Origin: Psychromonas sp. SP041
GTDB lineage: Bacteria > Pseudomonadota > Gammaproteobacteria > Enterobacterales > Psychromonadaceae
Direction: 5' to 3'
Assembly: GCF_000470315.2 (NCBI RefSeq)
Contig: NZ_CBRF02000030.1
Span: 1 to 61,993 of the forward strand
DNA: 61,993 nt
In this document: one piece after another, positions 1 through 9,234 of the stretch
Position numbering within the stretch: position 1 is the first letter of the stretch
Layout: each line of letters begins with the position of its first letter
Program-made: the position numbers and the translations under genes
The notes under the pieces: generated by a model
The model's database searches: none
Told to the model about the DNA's origin: nothing
The model's input: the letters and a program-made list of their open reading frames with translations, nothing else

Positions 1-33
1 ACATCACAAAATAATTCCACTAAGTTATCCATC

Positions 34-131
34 TGCCCACCTTATGTTGCTTTCAAATCGTTCTTGGTCGAAAGATCTGATCGCTAGGTGGGCATTTAGT
101 TCAATTCCTTAAGCAGAATTGAGGTTAACTA
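34..131. repeat. structured intergenic repeat, copy 1
   Basis: A perfect 9-bp inverted repeat (34-42 with 86-94, TGCCCACCT/AGGTGGGCA) is followed by the 18-bp string CAGAATTGAGGTTAACTA at 114-131. The same 18 bp recur exactly at 14694-14711, and both copies have an AATTCC string shortly upstream. This looks like a small dispersed intergenic element. No coding potential is seen between the window edge and 160. Confidence 0.4.
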
Positions 132-160
132 GACTCTTTTTAATATTTCAAACAGAAAAG

Positions 161-667
161 TCATTTAACAGGGAAACTTTCAAACTTGTAGGTAATAAAA
201 GGGGTTTTATCTATATCAACATATAAAGTGGATAACACTTTTTTATTGTGCGCAACCCAATACATGTGACCGTGATTATTTAAGGTAACTGAAACGGTAT
301 TAATACCATTTTTAAATAACGATTGATTTATATGAATATGTTTACCATAAATCCGTTGAATTTTAATACCATTAACATAAAGATGAGCATGCCCTTCAAC
401 AAAACCAGATTTTTTATTGATACTGGCTTTCATTAATTCCATCATCGATGAAACACCCTCTGGTGGCGGTATAAGGGTATAGCGTTGTAATTGTAATGTT
501 AGGTTATAACCAGACATTGCATCTTTTACGAGATGCAAACTCAAAGCTGGCGTCGCGATATTATCAGGAACGTTAATAGGCAGGTGAGAATGGTCCATGG
601 CTTCTTCTTGTGCCATTACATTAAACGTATTAAAAAATAAAAAAATAAAAAGGTAAATAATCTTCAT
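161..667 (-). CDS. secreted periplasmic protein of unknown function
   Basis: The 168-residue product begins with a typical Sec signal peptide (hydrophobic stretch 3-18, probable cleavage after VMAQ). The mature part is histidine-rich, with MDHSH near the N terminus, a central GHAHLYVNG motif, then KHIHI and NNHGHMYW. The HAHLYVNG pattern is familiar from small periplasmic proteins that may bind metal, but I do not recognise a named family. The histidines suggest copper or another transition metal as ligand; this is inference. It is transcribed alone; the next gene on the same strand starts about 320 bp upstream. Confidence 0.6.
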   Translation of the reverse strand: MKIIYLFIFLFFNTFNVMAQEEAMDHSHLPINVPDNIATPALSLHLVKDAMSGYNLTLQLQRYTLIPPPEGVSSMMELMKASINKKSGFVEGHAHLYVNGIKIQRIYGKHIHINQSLFKNGINTVSVTLNNHGHMYWVAHNKKVLSTLYVDIDKTPFITYKFESFPVK

Positions 668-749
668 AAGGAGATTCCATTAAAACTAAACAAAAATACA
701 AACGTATTTTATAAAAATAAAAGCGGTTAATCAGTTTATTAAATATGTG

Positions 750-992
750 TTATTTTACTTTTTCAATACTTTGTATGGCTTTAACAGCTGAATAAGTTGA
801 TACTCCATAAGGAACAAAGTAGGTCAAGACAATCTGAAAGAGCCGACTAATGTCTAAGTCCATTAGTAACATAGCACTCCCATGATTTATTAGAGCCAGT
901 AGTGTTCCTACGAATAAGGCGACTTTCAAGGCGGGTTTTACGACTTTTGAAGTGAGGGCTAAATCTAGAAATCGGGGAACTTGCTTCGTCAT
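750..992 (-). CDS. NrtS-like small membrane protein
   Basis: An 80-residue protein with two hydrophobic segments (about 21-45 and 50-68). The motifs LKVALFVGTLLALINHG and YFVPYGVSTYSAV resemble the NrtS family, small nitrate/nitrite transporters characterised in marine cyanobacteria and found in some gammaproteobacteria. In that family two units work together, either as adjacent genes or a fusion; only one unit is visible here, so a homo-oligomer or a different substrate is possible. No nitrate reductase genes are nearby. The assignment comes from remembered motif similarity only. Confidence 0.55.
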   Translation of the reverse strand: MTKQVPRFLDLALTSKVVKPALKVALFVGTLLALINHGSAMLLMDLDISRLFQIVLTYFVPYGVSTYSAVKAIQSIEKVK

Positions 993-1260
993 GATGGATA
1001 GTCCTAATTATTTAATATTTAGGAATAATACACAAAATATTCAAACCACATAGTTTTCTTATAATATTTATAGATTTAATAAATGAATGAAATAGATAGA
1101 TAAACATACTTATATCAAAAATAATCAGTGTTTAATTTGACTAGAAAATAAAAAATTGATTTTATAAAACGAGTAGAGAGTTTAGGTTAACCAATACAAC
1201 CTCCCTGCCCATTAATTATTAATAATAACTGACTAAATAACTTACTTTCGTTTGAGCCAA

Positions 1261-1596
1261 TTAAATTAGCGCATAACCTAAACCTGCAATAAAGAAGGTA
1301 AGGATGAGTTGTACTCCAATACTTATCCCAGCAAGTACAAAGCCTGTCACTGTATTAGTTTTGAACAGCCAAGAAAAGAAAATGCCAGTAATAATGAAGG
1401 CGATAACACTAGGAAATACACCCTCACCAATAAATAATGTCGCTAATATACTTGCTATAATTGAAAGTATAACGGCGATGATACAAACACCTATTGTAGC
1501 GCCTTCAATGTTTAAAATATTGGCACTAATTTTTATGGGTATCGCTGTAAAGATAAAAAGAACAAAAAAAGCGATAAGAATAACTAAAATATCCAT
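1261..1596 (-). CDS. small integral membrane protein, unknown
   Basis: A 111-residue, almost wholly hydrophobic protein with four predicted transmembrane helices (about 2-22, 33-56, 60-80 and 85-110) and very few charged residues. No conserved motif is recognised. It lies alone between the NrtS-like gene and the riboswitch-controlled gene, all on the minus strand. An overlapping plus-strand frame is antisense and was not called. Function unknown. Confidence 0.55.
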   Translation of the reverse strand: MDILVILIAFFVLFIFTAIPIKISANILNIEGATIGVCIIAVILSIIASILATLFIGEGVFPSVIAFIITGIFFSWLFKTNTVTGFVLAGISIGVQLILTFFIAGLGYALI

Positions 1597-1761
1597 ATTT
1601 AACCTTATTTAAAGAGATAGAAAAAATAACGTCGTATAACTAATCTGATTGTTAAGTCATTATTATCACACAAAATAAAGTGAAATATAAATCAAAAATA
1701 TATTTAAAATAAAAGTATACGTTGCAGTATTGAATACCCAAATACAAATGAAGCATATAAA

Positions 1762-1788
1762 AAAACCGAATCATAAAGATTCGGTTTT
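1762..1788 (-). terminator. intrinsic terminator of the riboswitch-controlled gene
   Basis: The arms AAAACCGAATC (1762-1772) and GATTCGGTTTT (1778-1788) form an 11-bp stem with a 5-nt loop. On the minus strand the stem runs into a T tract. It lies 40 bp beyond the stop of the gene that ends at 1828. Confidence 0.85.
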
Positions 1789-1827
1789 AAAGTTATTTTT
1801 ATTAAAGTAGTTTATTAATAAATAATT

Positions 1828-3243
1828 TTAATAAAGTGTTAAACCAGCAAATTGTAATGCACTATATCCACTCAAAGTACCAACAGGGCGTACTTCAACA
1901 TTTAATTCACCTTCAAACTCAATATCTACTTTCATTCTTTTCCAAGAATAACCAGAAGACAGTTCTATCAATTCACTTTGATCATTGATGATAACCTCTA
2001 TTGTAGAAGTTTCAGATGTCCAAGCTCCTGCGGAGAAGTATAGTGATGCAATATTAGTTTGAGAATCACCACTTTGCAGTTGGACAGTCATACCATTATC
2101 TTCGTTCCAACGTATAAATTTATATCCAGCGTAGCTATTACCATTTTGGTTGATAAAGTTATAAGTATTGCTATAGGTTTTGCTATCGCCATAAAAAGAT
2201 AAATTTATTACGCTGGCATCTGAAAAGTCATCATTACCTTTTTGCATACTGTGCGTCATAAACTCTATATCAGTAACATCGATTGAAGTTCCAACACCTG
2301 TATCAACAGAAAGTAGTGATGCATATTGAATGACCTCTTCTGCTTCTTCAACAAGTGCATCATTAAATACAATACCCGCGAACATTAATCCACTATAACC
2401 ACCTTGATTAATATCAGTGGTGATTGTAACAGGTGTGTTTCCGTCAAATGTAATATCAACAGAAATATACTGCCACGAATAACCTCTTGGCAATGTAATA
2501 TATTCCTCTTTATCCCCTGCAGTAATTACAACAGACGAGGCTTCATTACTCCACACACCAGCTTGCATATATAAAGTAGCCGTTTGTGTAGCCCCGTTAG
2601 ATTCCATATCGAATGATAGTTTGTTGCCACTGTTAAACCCCATGCGAGCATAACCATTAACTAACTCATTACTATCTTGTTGAAAACTAAAGTAATCACG
2701 ACTATATTCTTTGACGCTTCCACTTTCAGCATAAAACTCAGCATTCTCGATGCTACTGTCACTATAAGATTCATTATAAGTTTCATCACTTTTGAATGAA
2801 TACAGTTTTTTATCTCCAAGTTCGATAGTGCTTGGTTTACTAATAAACTGATGTGAAATAGAGATATATGTATATTCTGGAGTAGATGGTTTACTTCCTG
2901 TTTTAGGAGTAATGGCTTCCACTTCATCTTCACCAATAACAGCTAAACAAGATTCTTCAGATGGGCTTTCTCCAGCTTGATTATACGCAACAATACGATA
3001 ACAATATGTTTCATCGATGATAACGTCAGAATCAGTATAGGTACTCGTATTGGCAGAAAGTGTTGAAATAGTTTCAAATATTTCATTTGCTAAAAGACGT
3101 TTTTCAATCATAAAACCGTCTTCATTTGAAGAACTGTCTAACCAGTTTACTTGTAAGGTTTCTGCAAATACAGGGTTACTTATTAAGACAGATGAAGTGA
3201 TAATAAGTACTTTTCTTTTTACACCAATAGATTTTTTGTTCAT
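1828..3243 (-). CDS. secreted FN3-domain protein with duplicated beta-sandwich-like domain, c-di-GMP riboswitch-controlled
   Basis: Start chosen at 3243 (MNKKSIGVKRKV...): it has GGAGG 5 bp upstream and yields a signal peptide ending at VFAE. The longer open frame upstream simply reads through the riboswitch. The product has 471 residues. A fibronectin type III-like domain follows the signal (about 28-105, containing DETYCYRIVAYNQAG). Two homologous domains of about 130 residues come next, each with a YSWQY/YSWKR strand and ending in SGLMFAGI or SALQFAGL; they look like carbohydrate-binding or adhesin beta-sandwiches. No catalytic motif is seen. A role in surface attachment or polysaccharide binding fits the c-di-GMP control, but is inference. 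Confidence 0.75.
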   Translation of the reverse strand: MNKKSIGVKRKVLIITSSVLISNPVFAETLQVNWLDSSSNEDGFMIEKRLLANEIFETISTLSANTSTYTDSDVIIDETYCYRIVAYNQAGESPSEESCLAVIGEDEVEAITPKTGSKPSTPEYTYISISHQFISKPSTIELGDKKLYSFKSDETYNESYSDSSIENAEFYAESGSVKEYSRDYFSFQQDSNELVNGYARMGFNSGNKLSFDMESNGATQTATLYMQAGVWSNEASSVVITAGDKEEYITLPRGYSWQYISVDITFDGNTPVTITTDINQGGYSGLMFAGIVFNDALVEEAEEVIQYASLLSVDTGVGTSIDVTDIEFMTHSMQKGNDDFSDASVINLSFYGDSKTYSNTYNFINQNGNSYAGYKFIRWNEDNGMTVQLQSGDSQTNIASLYFSAGAWTSETSTIEVIINDQSELIELSSGYSWKRMKVDIEFEGELNVEVRPVGTLSGYSALQFAGLTLY

Positions 3244-3246
3244 TTT

Positions 3247-3304
3247 TTCCTCCACTAAATTATCACTTGTTTCTGCTATATTGCATAGATGTAAAGTGGA
3301 GGAA
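3247..3304 (-). promoter_or_regulatory. riboswitch expression platform: Shine-Dalgarno / anti-Shine-Dalgarno pair
   Basis: On the minus-strand transcript, TTCCTCCACT (plus 3295-3304), just after the aptamer, is perfectly complementary over 10 nt to AGTGGAGGAA (plus 3247-3256), which contains the Shine-Dalgarno of the gene starting at 3243. Pairing would close a loop of 38 nt and hide the ribosome-binding site. This suggests translational control by the aptamer; the sign of the switch cannot be read from sequence alone. Confidence 0.7.
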
Positions 3305-3310
3305 GATAAT

Positions 3311-3405
3311 AGGTATCGCCTCGGTAACTCCGCTGCCATGGACATTTAACTGTCGATAGGCCGGTGGTTTTGCGTGATAAGGTTTCCCTTATTTTGCCTT
3401 TTTCT
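3311..3405 (-). ncRNA. c-di-GMP-I (GEMM) riboswitch aptamer
   Basis: Read on the minus strand the leader contains the conserved GEMM-I blocks in order: GGAAACC, CACGCAAAACCACCGGCCTA, a variable stem, then GGCAGCGGAGTTACCGA. This matches the class I cyclic di-GMP aptamer: tetraloop GAAA, the ACGCAAA...CCGGCCTA segment, and the receptor-side GxAGCGGxGTTACCG. It sits about 70 nt upstream of the start codon of the FN3-domain gene. The boundaries are approximate. Confidence 0.9.
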
Positions 3406-4014
3406 AGCTATAACATGCAAACAAATAAATGATATATTTTTTACATATAAAGATTTTTAAAATTCAACTAAATACCCCTAAAAAGGTAGTTTAGAATAAA
3501 TGATTTGTAAAATGAATTGTTCAATAAATTTATGTATCAAAAATAATTCATTTAATACAATGAGTTAATAAAAAGTAATGATAAATAAAAAAACCTTGGC
3601 AACATGATGTAGATAGGGAAATCGAGTGACTTAATAAATTATTAAAGTATTTCTTACTAAAATATTTTTTACTGCTTGACTAAAATAATGAGCTATAAGC
3701 GCTATTTTTGACTTTAACGGCAGCTAAAATGAATAAAAACACAATGAATTAAGGGAAAGATCAATTATAAAAGTAAGTAACTTCCTCTTAATAAGTTTAA
3801 GAATTAAAATATATTATTAATTCATTCTAAATTAATTGTTAACAACTACCTAAATGATACACTACCTACTTATGGTTATTTAACGAGTCATTTCCTTACA
3901 TAACCAGCAACATATTCCTTTTTCTAATTAGCTATGATTTAAATAGCGATGATCTAAGTACTTATATCTATAAGTGCAAAGACTCTTAATTTATTTTGTT
4001 TTATTAAGGCTGTT
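3406..4014. other. intergenic region between divergent genes
   Basis: About 600 bp of AT-rich DNA separate the riboswitch from the chemoreceptor gene. It must hold both promoters. I see no convincing ORF, RNA or long repeat in it. Confidence 0.5.
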
Positions 4015-5916
4015 ATGCGTTCACTTTCTATAAAAAACCGATTAATTCTTAGCATCTTACTGGCTGTTTTTGTCTCTACAAGTGTGATTTCTGTTGTCTC
4101 ACAAATGAAATCGCGTGAGCTATTGCTAAGTCGATTAGAAAATTCAGAATTACCGAACTTAGTTCAACGAGTATCGCAGACCGTAGATGGTGAAATAGCA
4201 GAGATGAAAGCAATCACAAAAGCCATTGCTAATAACCCTTTTATTTATAGATTAATTGATAATAATGATTCAGATGAAACAGATCGTTTACTCACTGAAT
4301 ATTTAAGTGGTATAGCAAAAAATAATGCGTTAAGTAATGCATCGTACATTGAACGAGATTCTGCTAAATATTGGAATCAAGATGGGTTTCTTCGTGCGTT
4401 AAAAAATGATGATCATGATGCATGGTATTACAAATTCAAAAATAGTGGTTTAGCAGAATCAGCGAGTACTTATACTGAAAGTGATGGCACTATTAATGTT
4501 TTCGTGAATTACCAACAAATCAATGGTCGCGGATCTTCAGGTGTATCAAGAACATTTACTGACATTGCAAATTTATTACGCCAATTTAAAATAGAAGAAA
4601 CAGGATTTGTTTATCTAGCTAATCAAGATGGCCTAGTGAAAGTACACAAAGATCGTGACTTTGCAGAATCTAAAAATGTAAGTGATATTTATCCTGAATT
4701 AGATAAACAAGCATTGTTTTCACAACAACCTTTTGCATTCCAGCAAGTTGGTGATTATGTGATATCAACGAGTTATATTGAAAGTTTAGATTGGTATATC
4801 ATTGCTGAAGTCCCTAAATCAGAACTATATGCGCAGCTTAATCAATCGCGTAATAATATGATGATCATCTTCATTGTGATTCTTGTCATCTTTGTTGGTC
4901 TCAGTATCGTACTTGCCGATCAACTCGTATTACCGCTTAAAAAAATGGCAAGTAATTTCCGAGTATTAGGTGAAGGCGAAGGAGATCTCACGAGTAAAGT
5001 TGATGAAAATGGTGCTTATGAAATTGCGGAGTTAGCCAAGGGATTTAATGCATTTGTAGGCAATATTCGCACTGTCGTTCAAGATGTTAAGAAGACGTCT
5101 TCAAATATTAAAGAAGCATCTGAAAGTGTGTATCAAGATGCGAACATATCAAAGCTTTCACTTGATAAACAACGTGATGAAGCACACCAAGTGTCGGTTG
5201 CGATCAATGAAATGGGTAGCACTATTGCTGAAATTGCGAATAATGCAGCCGTGGCAGCACAAACAACCAATGAAGCAACGAACATGACATCGCAAGCACA
5301 AATAGTTGTTAATGAATCAACGCAAACAATCAGCCACATGGCGGAAGATATGGAACATGTTTCATCTAATATTGAGATATTAGCGAAACGTAGTGATTCA
5401 ATCAGTAGCGTGCTTGATGTTATACGTGGCATTTCTGATCAAACGAATCTACTCGCACTTAATGCGGCGATTGAAGCGGCACGAGCAGGTGAATATGGTC
5501 GAGGTTTTGCAGTTGTTGCTGATGAAGTAAGAAATCTTGCGAAGAAAACCCATGATTCAACAGATGAAATTCATAAAATGATTACTGAACTTCAAGATGG
5601 TTCAAAAATGGCGGTTGATTCGGTACATAAAAGTCGTAAACAAGCGATTTTGGGGCTTGATGCAGCACAAAAAACGAATACAGCATTGAATGATATTGTT
5701 CAAAACGTCCAACATATATCAGATTTAAATACGCAAATAGCAACGGCAACAGAAGAGCAATCTGCCGTTATTAATGAAATTAATATTCATGTGGTTAATA
5801 TTAGTGACCGTACGGAAGAAAGTGCTGAAGCCTCTAAGAGTATTGAATCTTCAACTGATTTATTAAAATCAATGGCATCACGTTTAGATAGTTTAGTTAA
5901 TCGTTTTAAATCTTAA
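4015..5916 (+). CDS. methyl-accepting chemotaxis protein with periplasmic Cache-type sensor
   Basis: A 633-residue transmembrane chemoreceptor. A short cytoplasmic start and TM1 (about 8-28) are followed by a periplasmic domain of some 245 residues with the fold signature of a double Cache domain ([36 protein letters not shown]). TM2 (about 281-303), a HAMP domain (to about 357) and a full signalling domain follow. The hairpin tip [19 protein letters not shown] is canonical, so it should contact CheA and CheW. The ligand is unknown; Cache domains often bind small carboxylates or amino acids. No C-terminal CheR-tethering pentapeptide is seen. It is a single gene followed by its own terminator. 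Confidence 0.95.
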   Translation: MRSLSIKNRLILSILLAVFVSTSVISVVSQMKSRELLLSRLENSELPNLVQRVSQTVDGEIAEMKAITKAIANNPFIYRLIDNNDSDETDRLLTEYLSGIAKNNALSNASYIERDSAKYWNQDGFLRALKNDDHDAWYYKFKNSGLAESASTYTESDGTINVFVNYQQINGRGSSGVSRTFTDIANLLRQFKIEETGFVYLANQDGLVKVHKDRDFAESKNVSDIYPELDKQALFSQQPFAFQQVGDYVISTSYIESLDWYIIAEVPKSELYAQLNQSRNNMMIIFIVILVIFVGLSIVLADQLVLPLKKMASNFRVLGEGEGDLTSKVDENGAYEIAELAKGFNAFVGNIRTVVQDVKKTSSNIKEASESVYQDANISKLSLDKQRDEAHQVSVAINEMGSTIAEIANNAAVAAQTTNEATNMTSQAQIVVNESTQTISHMAEDMEHVSSNIEILAKRSDSISSVLDVIRGISDQTNLLALNAAIEAARAGEYGRGFAVVADEVRNLAKKTHDSTDEIHKMITELQDGSKMAVDSVHKSRKQAILGLDAAQKTNTALNDIVQNVQHISDLNTQIATATEEQSAVINEINIHVVNISDRTEESAEASKSIESSTDLLKSMASRLDSLVNRFKS

Positions 5917-6003
5917 CAGTTCAGAATCATGCCTTAAACAGGTATAAAACGAATGGTTATTGAAGTAGTAATCAGGTTAATAGAGAGGTAATGAATGACT
6001 AAG

Positions 6004-6030
6004 TAGCCGATTAAAACTTAACGGCTATTT
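6004..6030 (+). terminator. probable terminator of the chemoreceptor gene
   Basis: TAGCCG (6004-6009) and CGGCTA (6022-6027) form a 6-bp stem followed by TTTTG, about 90 bp after the chemoreceptor stop. The stem is short, so the call is moderate. Confidence 0.5.
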
Positions 6031-6050
6031 TGTTAAACAGAAATCATAAA

Positions 6051-6136
6051 AAAGCTTTGTTAATTATCGACTTAAACTTAAACTTAATGTCGATGTCGAT
6101 GTCGATGTCGATGTCGATAATATAAACAAAGCTTTT
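6051..6136. repeat. long hairpin carrying five tandem GTCGAT units
   Basis: The outer arms AAAGCTTTGTTAATTATCGAC (start 6051) and GTCGATAATATAAACAAAGC (from 6113) are nearly complementary over about 20 bp. Between them lie CTTAAA repeats and five perfect GTCGAT copies at 6089-6118, the last forming part of the right arm. The structure lies between a plus-strand gene and a minus-strand gene that converge on it, so it may be a bidirectional terminator that has gained a hexamer expansion. Confidence 0.6.
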
Positions 6137-6231
6137 ACATTGAGTACTTACTCTTACTGCTAATTAACGACTTATTCATCAATACATATTAATCAATGAT
6201 TGTTCTTTTAATTCCAGTATTTTTAACAGAA

Positions 6232-6690
6232 CTATTTACGTTTTTCAGTTAAGAATAAGAAAACACCTAATGACGTTAATAGTAATGCAGTACTTATTAT
6301 AATTGCCACTGGATAATAAAGGTTGCCAGCTAAATCTAACTGGCTGTATTTAATCACCATGATCAACCCTTCCAATGCTAAAGCGACGCACACAGTGCCA
6401 ATAAAACGAGGTAATGTTCCACGTAATGTTTCTATTGCATCTTTTTTATTGTCGTCCTCAGGTTCAGAATATTCTTTATGAATAATTAACGCTAATTCAA
6501 AAACGGCCAATGCGATAATCCCAGTGTTAATCCCTTTTAATAAAAGCTCAGTAAGGTCAACTTGGTTAATAATGCCATCTATAATATGTTGAAATAAAGA
6601 GAAAATAATCGCAGCCGCTAGCCCAAAAAAGATAATAGTAAGTACTTTTGAGAAGAAATTTCTCATAAATGTAGCAATCGTATTGTTCAT
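6232..6690 (-). CDS. four-helix membrane protein, unknown
   Basis: A 152-residue protein with four predicted transmembrane segments (about 14-36, 52-68, 95-113 and 124-146) and a charged central loop EYSEPEDDNKKDAIETLRG. The motif GIIALAVFELALIIHKEY and the second half LEGLIMVIKYSQ resemble a conserved uncharacterised family of proteobacterial membrane proteins, which I cannot name with confidence. It is monocistronic, and the neighbours give no hint of function. Confidence 0.6.
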   Translation of the reverse strand: MNNTIATFMRNFFSKVLTIIFFGLAAAIIFSLFQHIIDGIINQVDLTELLLKGINTGIIALAVFELALIIHKEYSEPEDDNKKDAIETLRGTLPRFIGTVCVALALEGLIMVIKYSQLDLAGNLYYPVAIIISTALLLTSLGVFLFLTEKRK

Positions 6691-7247
6691 TGTATCCTCT
6701 AATAAAACATAAAATGTAAGTTGACGTTAATATACGTAAAAAGCATTTAATAAGATCTTAATTAGTTTTTATTAAACAATGAAGAGTATTAATCAGCTCT
6801 GTACCTGGTTTGGACGAGCAAATAATAGATAGGTTCATATTAAGCGTTTAGTAAGTAGGCAGTCGCACACTATAACGACATACAATATGCTCCATAAGAT
6901 TTGATGTATAAGATCCGAAGTATAGATTTTAGAGATAAAAAGAAGAGTGAAAGTAAATGATATTTTAGTCGTTTATAGAATTTGTTGACCAAGAATCGTT
7001 TATAGATGTTTATTGGCTAGGTAATCTAAAGCAGGTAGTACTTTTATTAAGACTAAATACTAAAAGCTTAAATAAATAAACTCGATAATGGTTACTTAGC
7101 TTCAATATTAATAAGTAGAAAATAGACCCTGTAAATCATAACGAGTAATAAGCGACTTTCAAACAATGTAAAACCGTTTAAAAGCAGCTTATACCAATGG
7201 AATTAAGTTAATGATAGGCAATTACACAGATTTCAGGACAGGCTCTA
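6691..7247. other. intergenic region
   Basis: 557 bp of AT-rich sequence with no supported gene. ATACCAAT at 7193-7200 resembles the outer end of the MITE at 54215, but the similarity fades after about 8 bp and was not called as a copy. Confidence 0.4.
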
Positions 7248-8633
7248 TTATCCGCCTATCCCACCTTTGGTTAATTTAGTTGGATCTAACAACACCATCA
7301 ACTCTTCTTTTGATAAATCGGTGTGTTCATCTGCAACCTCTATGATTGGACGCCCTTCTGCATAAGCAATTTTTGCAATCTTAGCCGCTTTTTCATAACC
7401 AATAACAGGGTTTAAAGCAGTCACTAAAATAGGATTTCTGGTTAATGCTTCTTTTAATTTTTGTTCATTAACAGTAAACGTTTTAATCGCTTTGTCTGCC
7501 AATAAAACACTGACATTAGCCAATAATTCAATACTAGACAGTAAATTATTAGCCACTAATGGCAACATCACATTTAATTCAAAGTTACCTGACTGACCCG
7601 CAACAGTAATCGCAGCGTCATTACCTATCACTTGTGCTCCGACCATTGCCGCAGCTTCTGCGATGACAGGGTTAACTTTACCAGGCATGATAGATGAACC
7701 CGGTTGAAGTGCTTCTAATTCTATTTCACCCAGGCCTGCTAATGGGCCAGAATTCATCCAACGTAAATCATTGGATATTTTAATGATGGACACAGCGGTT
7801 GCTTTTAATTGTCCTGACAATGAAACGGCAATATCTTGAGTACCGATATGAGTAAAAAAGTTATCTGCAGGCGTAAAATGAACACCAGTCATGGTTGATA
7901 AGTTTTGATTAAAAAGTGCAGCAAATTGTGGATCCGCATTAATACCCGTTCCCACTGCAGTTCCACCCTGAGCTAAACTTTGAATGCTCGTTTGTAATCC
8001 TTTCAAATGTACTATGTTAAGTTCTATTTGTGAAGCCCAACCATTGAGACTTTGACTTAAGCGAATTGGCATTGCATCCATTAAATGAGTTCGCCCAGTT
8101 TTAATATGATGATGGACAGTCTCTGCTTTGATACGAGTGGTGCTAGCTAATCGCTGTAATGAAGGGATTAAATGTTCATGTAATGCTAATGAAGCACTCA
8201 CATGGATAGTCGTCGGTATCACATCATTACTGCTTTGACTGCAATTGATATGGTCATTCGCTCCTACTTTTTCTCGGTAGATGCCACTAGCAATGGTTGC
8301 CAACACTTCATTTGCATTCATGTTAGTGCTCGTACCTGAGCCTGTTTGATAAATATCAACCGGAAAATGTGTCATTAATTGAGGATCATTGAGCAGCTGT
8401 TTTACGGCTTGTTCGATAGCATCCCCCATTTTTGGAGGTATTTGGCCTAATGTGACATTGGTTTTTGCTGCGGCAGCTTTAATTAATAATAAGGATGTTA
8501 TAAATGACTTGGGTAATTGATTACCACTGATTGGAAAGTTGTTAATTGCACGTTGTGTTTGAGCGCCATAAAGCGCTTCTGATGCGACTTCTAGCTCACC
8601 CATACTATCATGTTCAATACGCGTATTTTTCAT
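7248..8633 (-). CDS. fumC: class II fumarate hydratase
   Basis: A 461-residue enzyme that interconverts fumarate and malate in the TCA cycle. The fumarase/aspartase signature GSSIMPGKVNPV is complete, as are the other superfamily blocks: TGSGTSTNMNANEV, the NCSQSSNDVIPT segment, and TGRTHLMDAMPI with its catalytic-region histidine. The length equals that of E. coli FumC. It is oxygen-stable and iron-free by family knowledge. The start has no competing upstream ATG. A 9-bp tandem repeat lies in its leader (8672-8716). It is separated from its neighbours and probably monocistronic. Confidence 0.97.
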   Translation of the reverse strand: MKNTRIEHDSMGELEVASEALYGAQTQRAINNFPISGNQLPKSFITSLLLIKAAAAKTNVTLGQIPPKMGDAIEQAVKQLLNDPQLMTHFPVDIYQTGSGTSTNMNANEVLATIASGIYREKVGANDHINCSQSSNDVIPTTIHVSASLALHEHLIPSLQRLASTTRIKAETVHHHIKTGRTHLMDAMPIRLSQSLNGWASQIELNIVHLKGLQTSIQSLAQGGTAVGTGINADPQFAALFNQNLSTMTGVHFTPADNFFTHIGTQDIAVSLSGQLKATAVSIIKISNDLRWMNSGPLAGLGEIELEALQPGSSIMPGKVNPVIAEAAAMVGAQVIGNDAAITVAGQSGNFELNVMLPLVANNLLSSIELLANVSVLLADKAIKTFTVNEQKLKEALTRNPILVTALNPVIGYEKAAKIAKIAYAEGRPIIEVADEHTDLSKEELMVLLDPTKLTKGGIGG

Positions 8634-8670
8634 TTTAATGGTCTCTTATGGCGATGTTTCGATAATATCG

Positions 8671-8763
<93 letters not shown>

Positions 8764-8815
8764 GACAAACTGAATCAGCCTAAGTATCACAGATGGTTAT
8801 TTTTAATTTAAAAAT

Positions 8816-9172
8816 CTATAGACTATGCAATAAAGACTGATTAATCATTTTAAGCTCAGTAAACAAACCTTTAACCTGTTCTGCACTGTCTTCATCATCC
8901 ACTAATCGCTGTAATGTAAATAAAGGTTTATTAATATGGTCTAAGCATTGAAGGCGCCAATGCATGGGAATACTTTGATCTGATAATGTAACCAATAACA
9001 ACTCAAATTGTGCTAATAAACAGGCTCGTTGTTCAGTTTTAGTGACTAGACACTGCTCATGCTCACCATCATTGTCGATATCAGCATTAAAGTCAGTGCT
9101 GAGAAAATGTGAGAAGAGTAATGGATTATCTACTTCTTCTGCGTATCTAATCTTTCTATGAAGTGCGTCCAT
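8816..9172 (-). CDS. small soluble protein, unknown
   Basis: A 118-residue, acidic, predicted mostly alpha-helical cytoplasmic protein (MDALHRKIRYAEEVDNPLLFSHFL). It has no signal peptide, membrane segment or recognised motif. It lies about 60 bp downstream of the YeaC-like gene on the same strand and is probably cotranscribed with it. Composition matches the neighbours, which supports a real gene. Function unknown. Confidence 0.6.
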   Translation of the reverse strand: MDALHRKIRYAEEVDNPLLFSHFLSTDFNADIDNDGEHEQCLVTKTEQRACLLAQFELLLVTLSDQSIPMHWRLQCLDHINKPLFTLQRLVDDEDSAEQVKGLFTELKMINQSLLHSL

Positions 9173-9234
9173 CTAACAGACTCCTTTATGATTAATAGCT
9201 GTCTATTAATGCATTAAAATAAGTAACTTAACGA

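Noticed and set aside
3244-3345. 34-residue N-terminal extension of the FN3-domain gene
   Set aside because: It is a translation of the riboswitch and its expression platform. The ATG at 3243 has the ribosome-binding site and starts the signal peptide.
5084-5432. Frames inside the chemoreceptor gene
   Set aside because: Shadows in other frames of a gene with continuous, well-conserved signalling domain sequence.
7193-7216. Possible third MITE end (ATACCAAT...)
   Set aside because: Only about 8 bp match the MITE terminus well and no matching second end was found.
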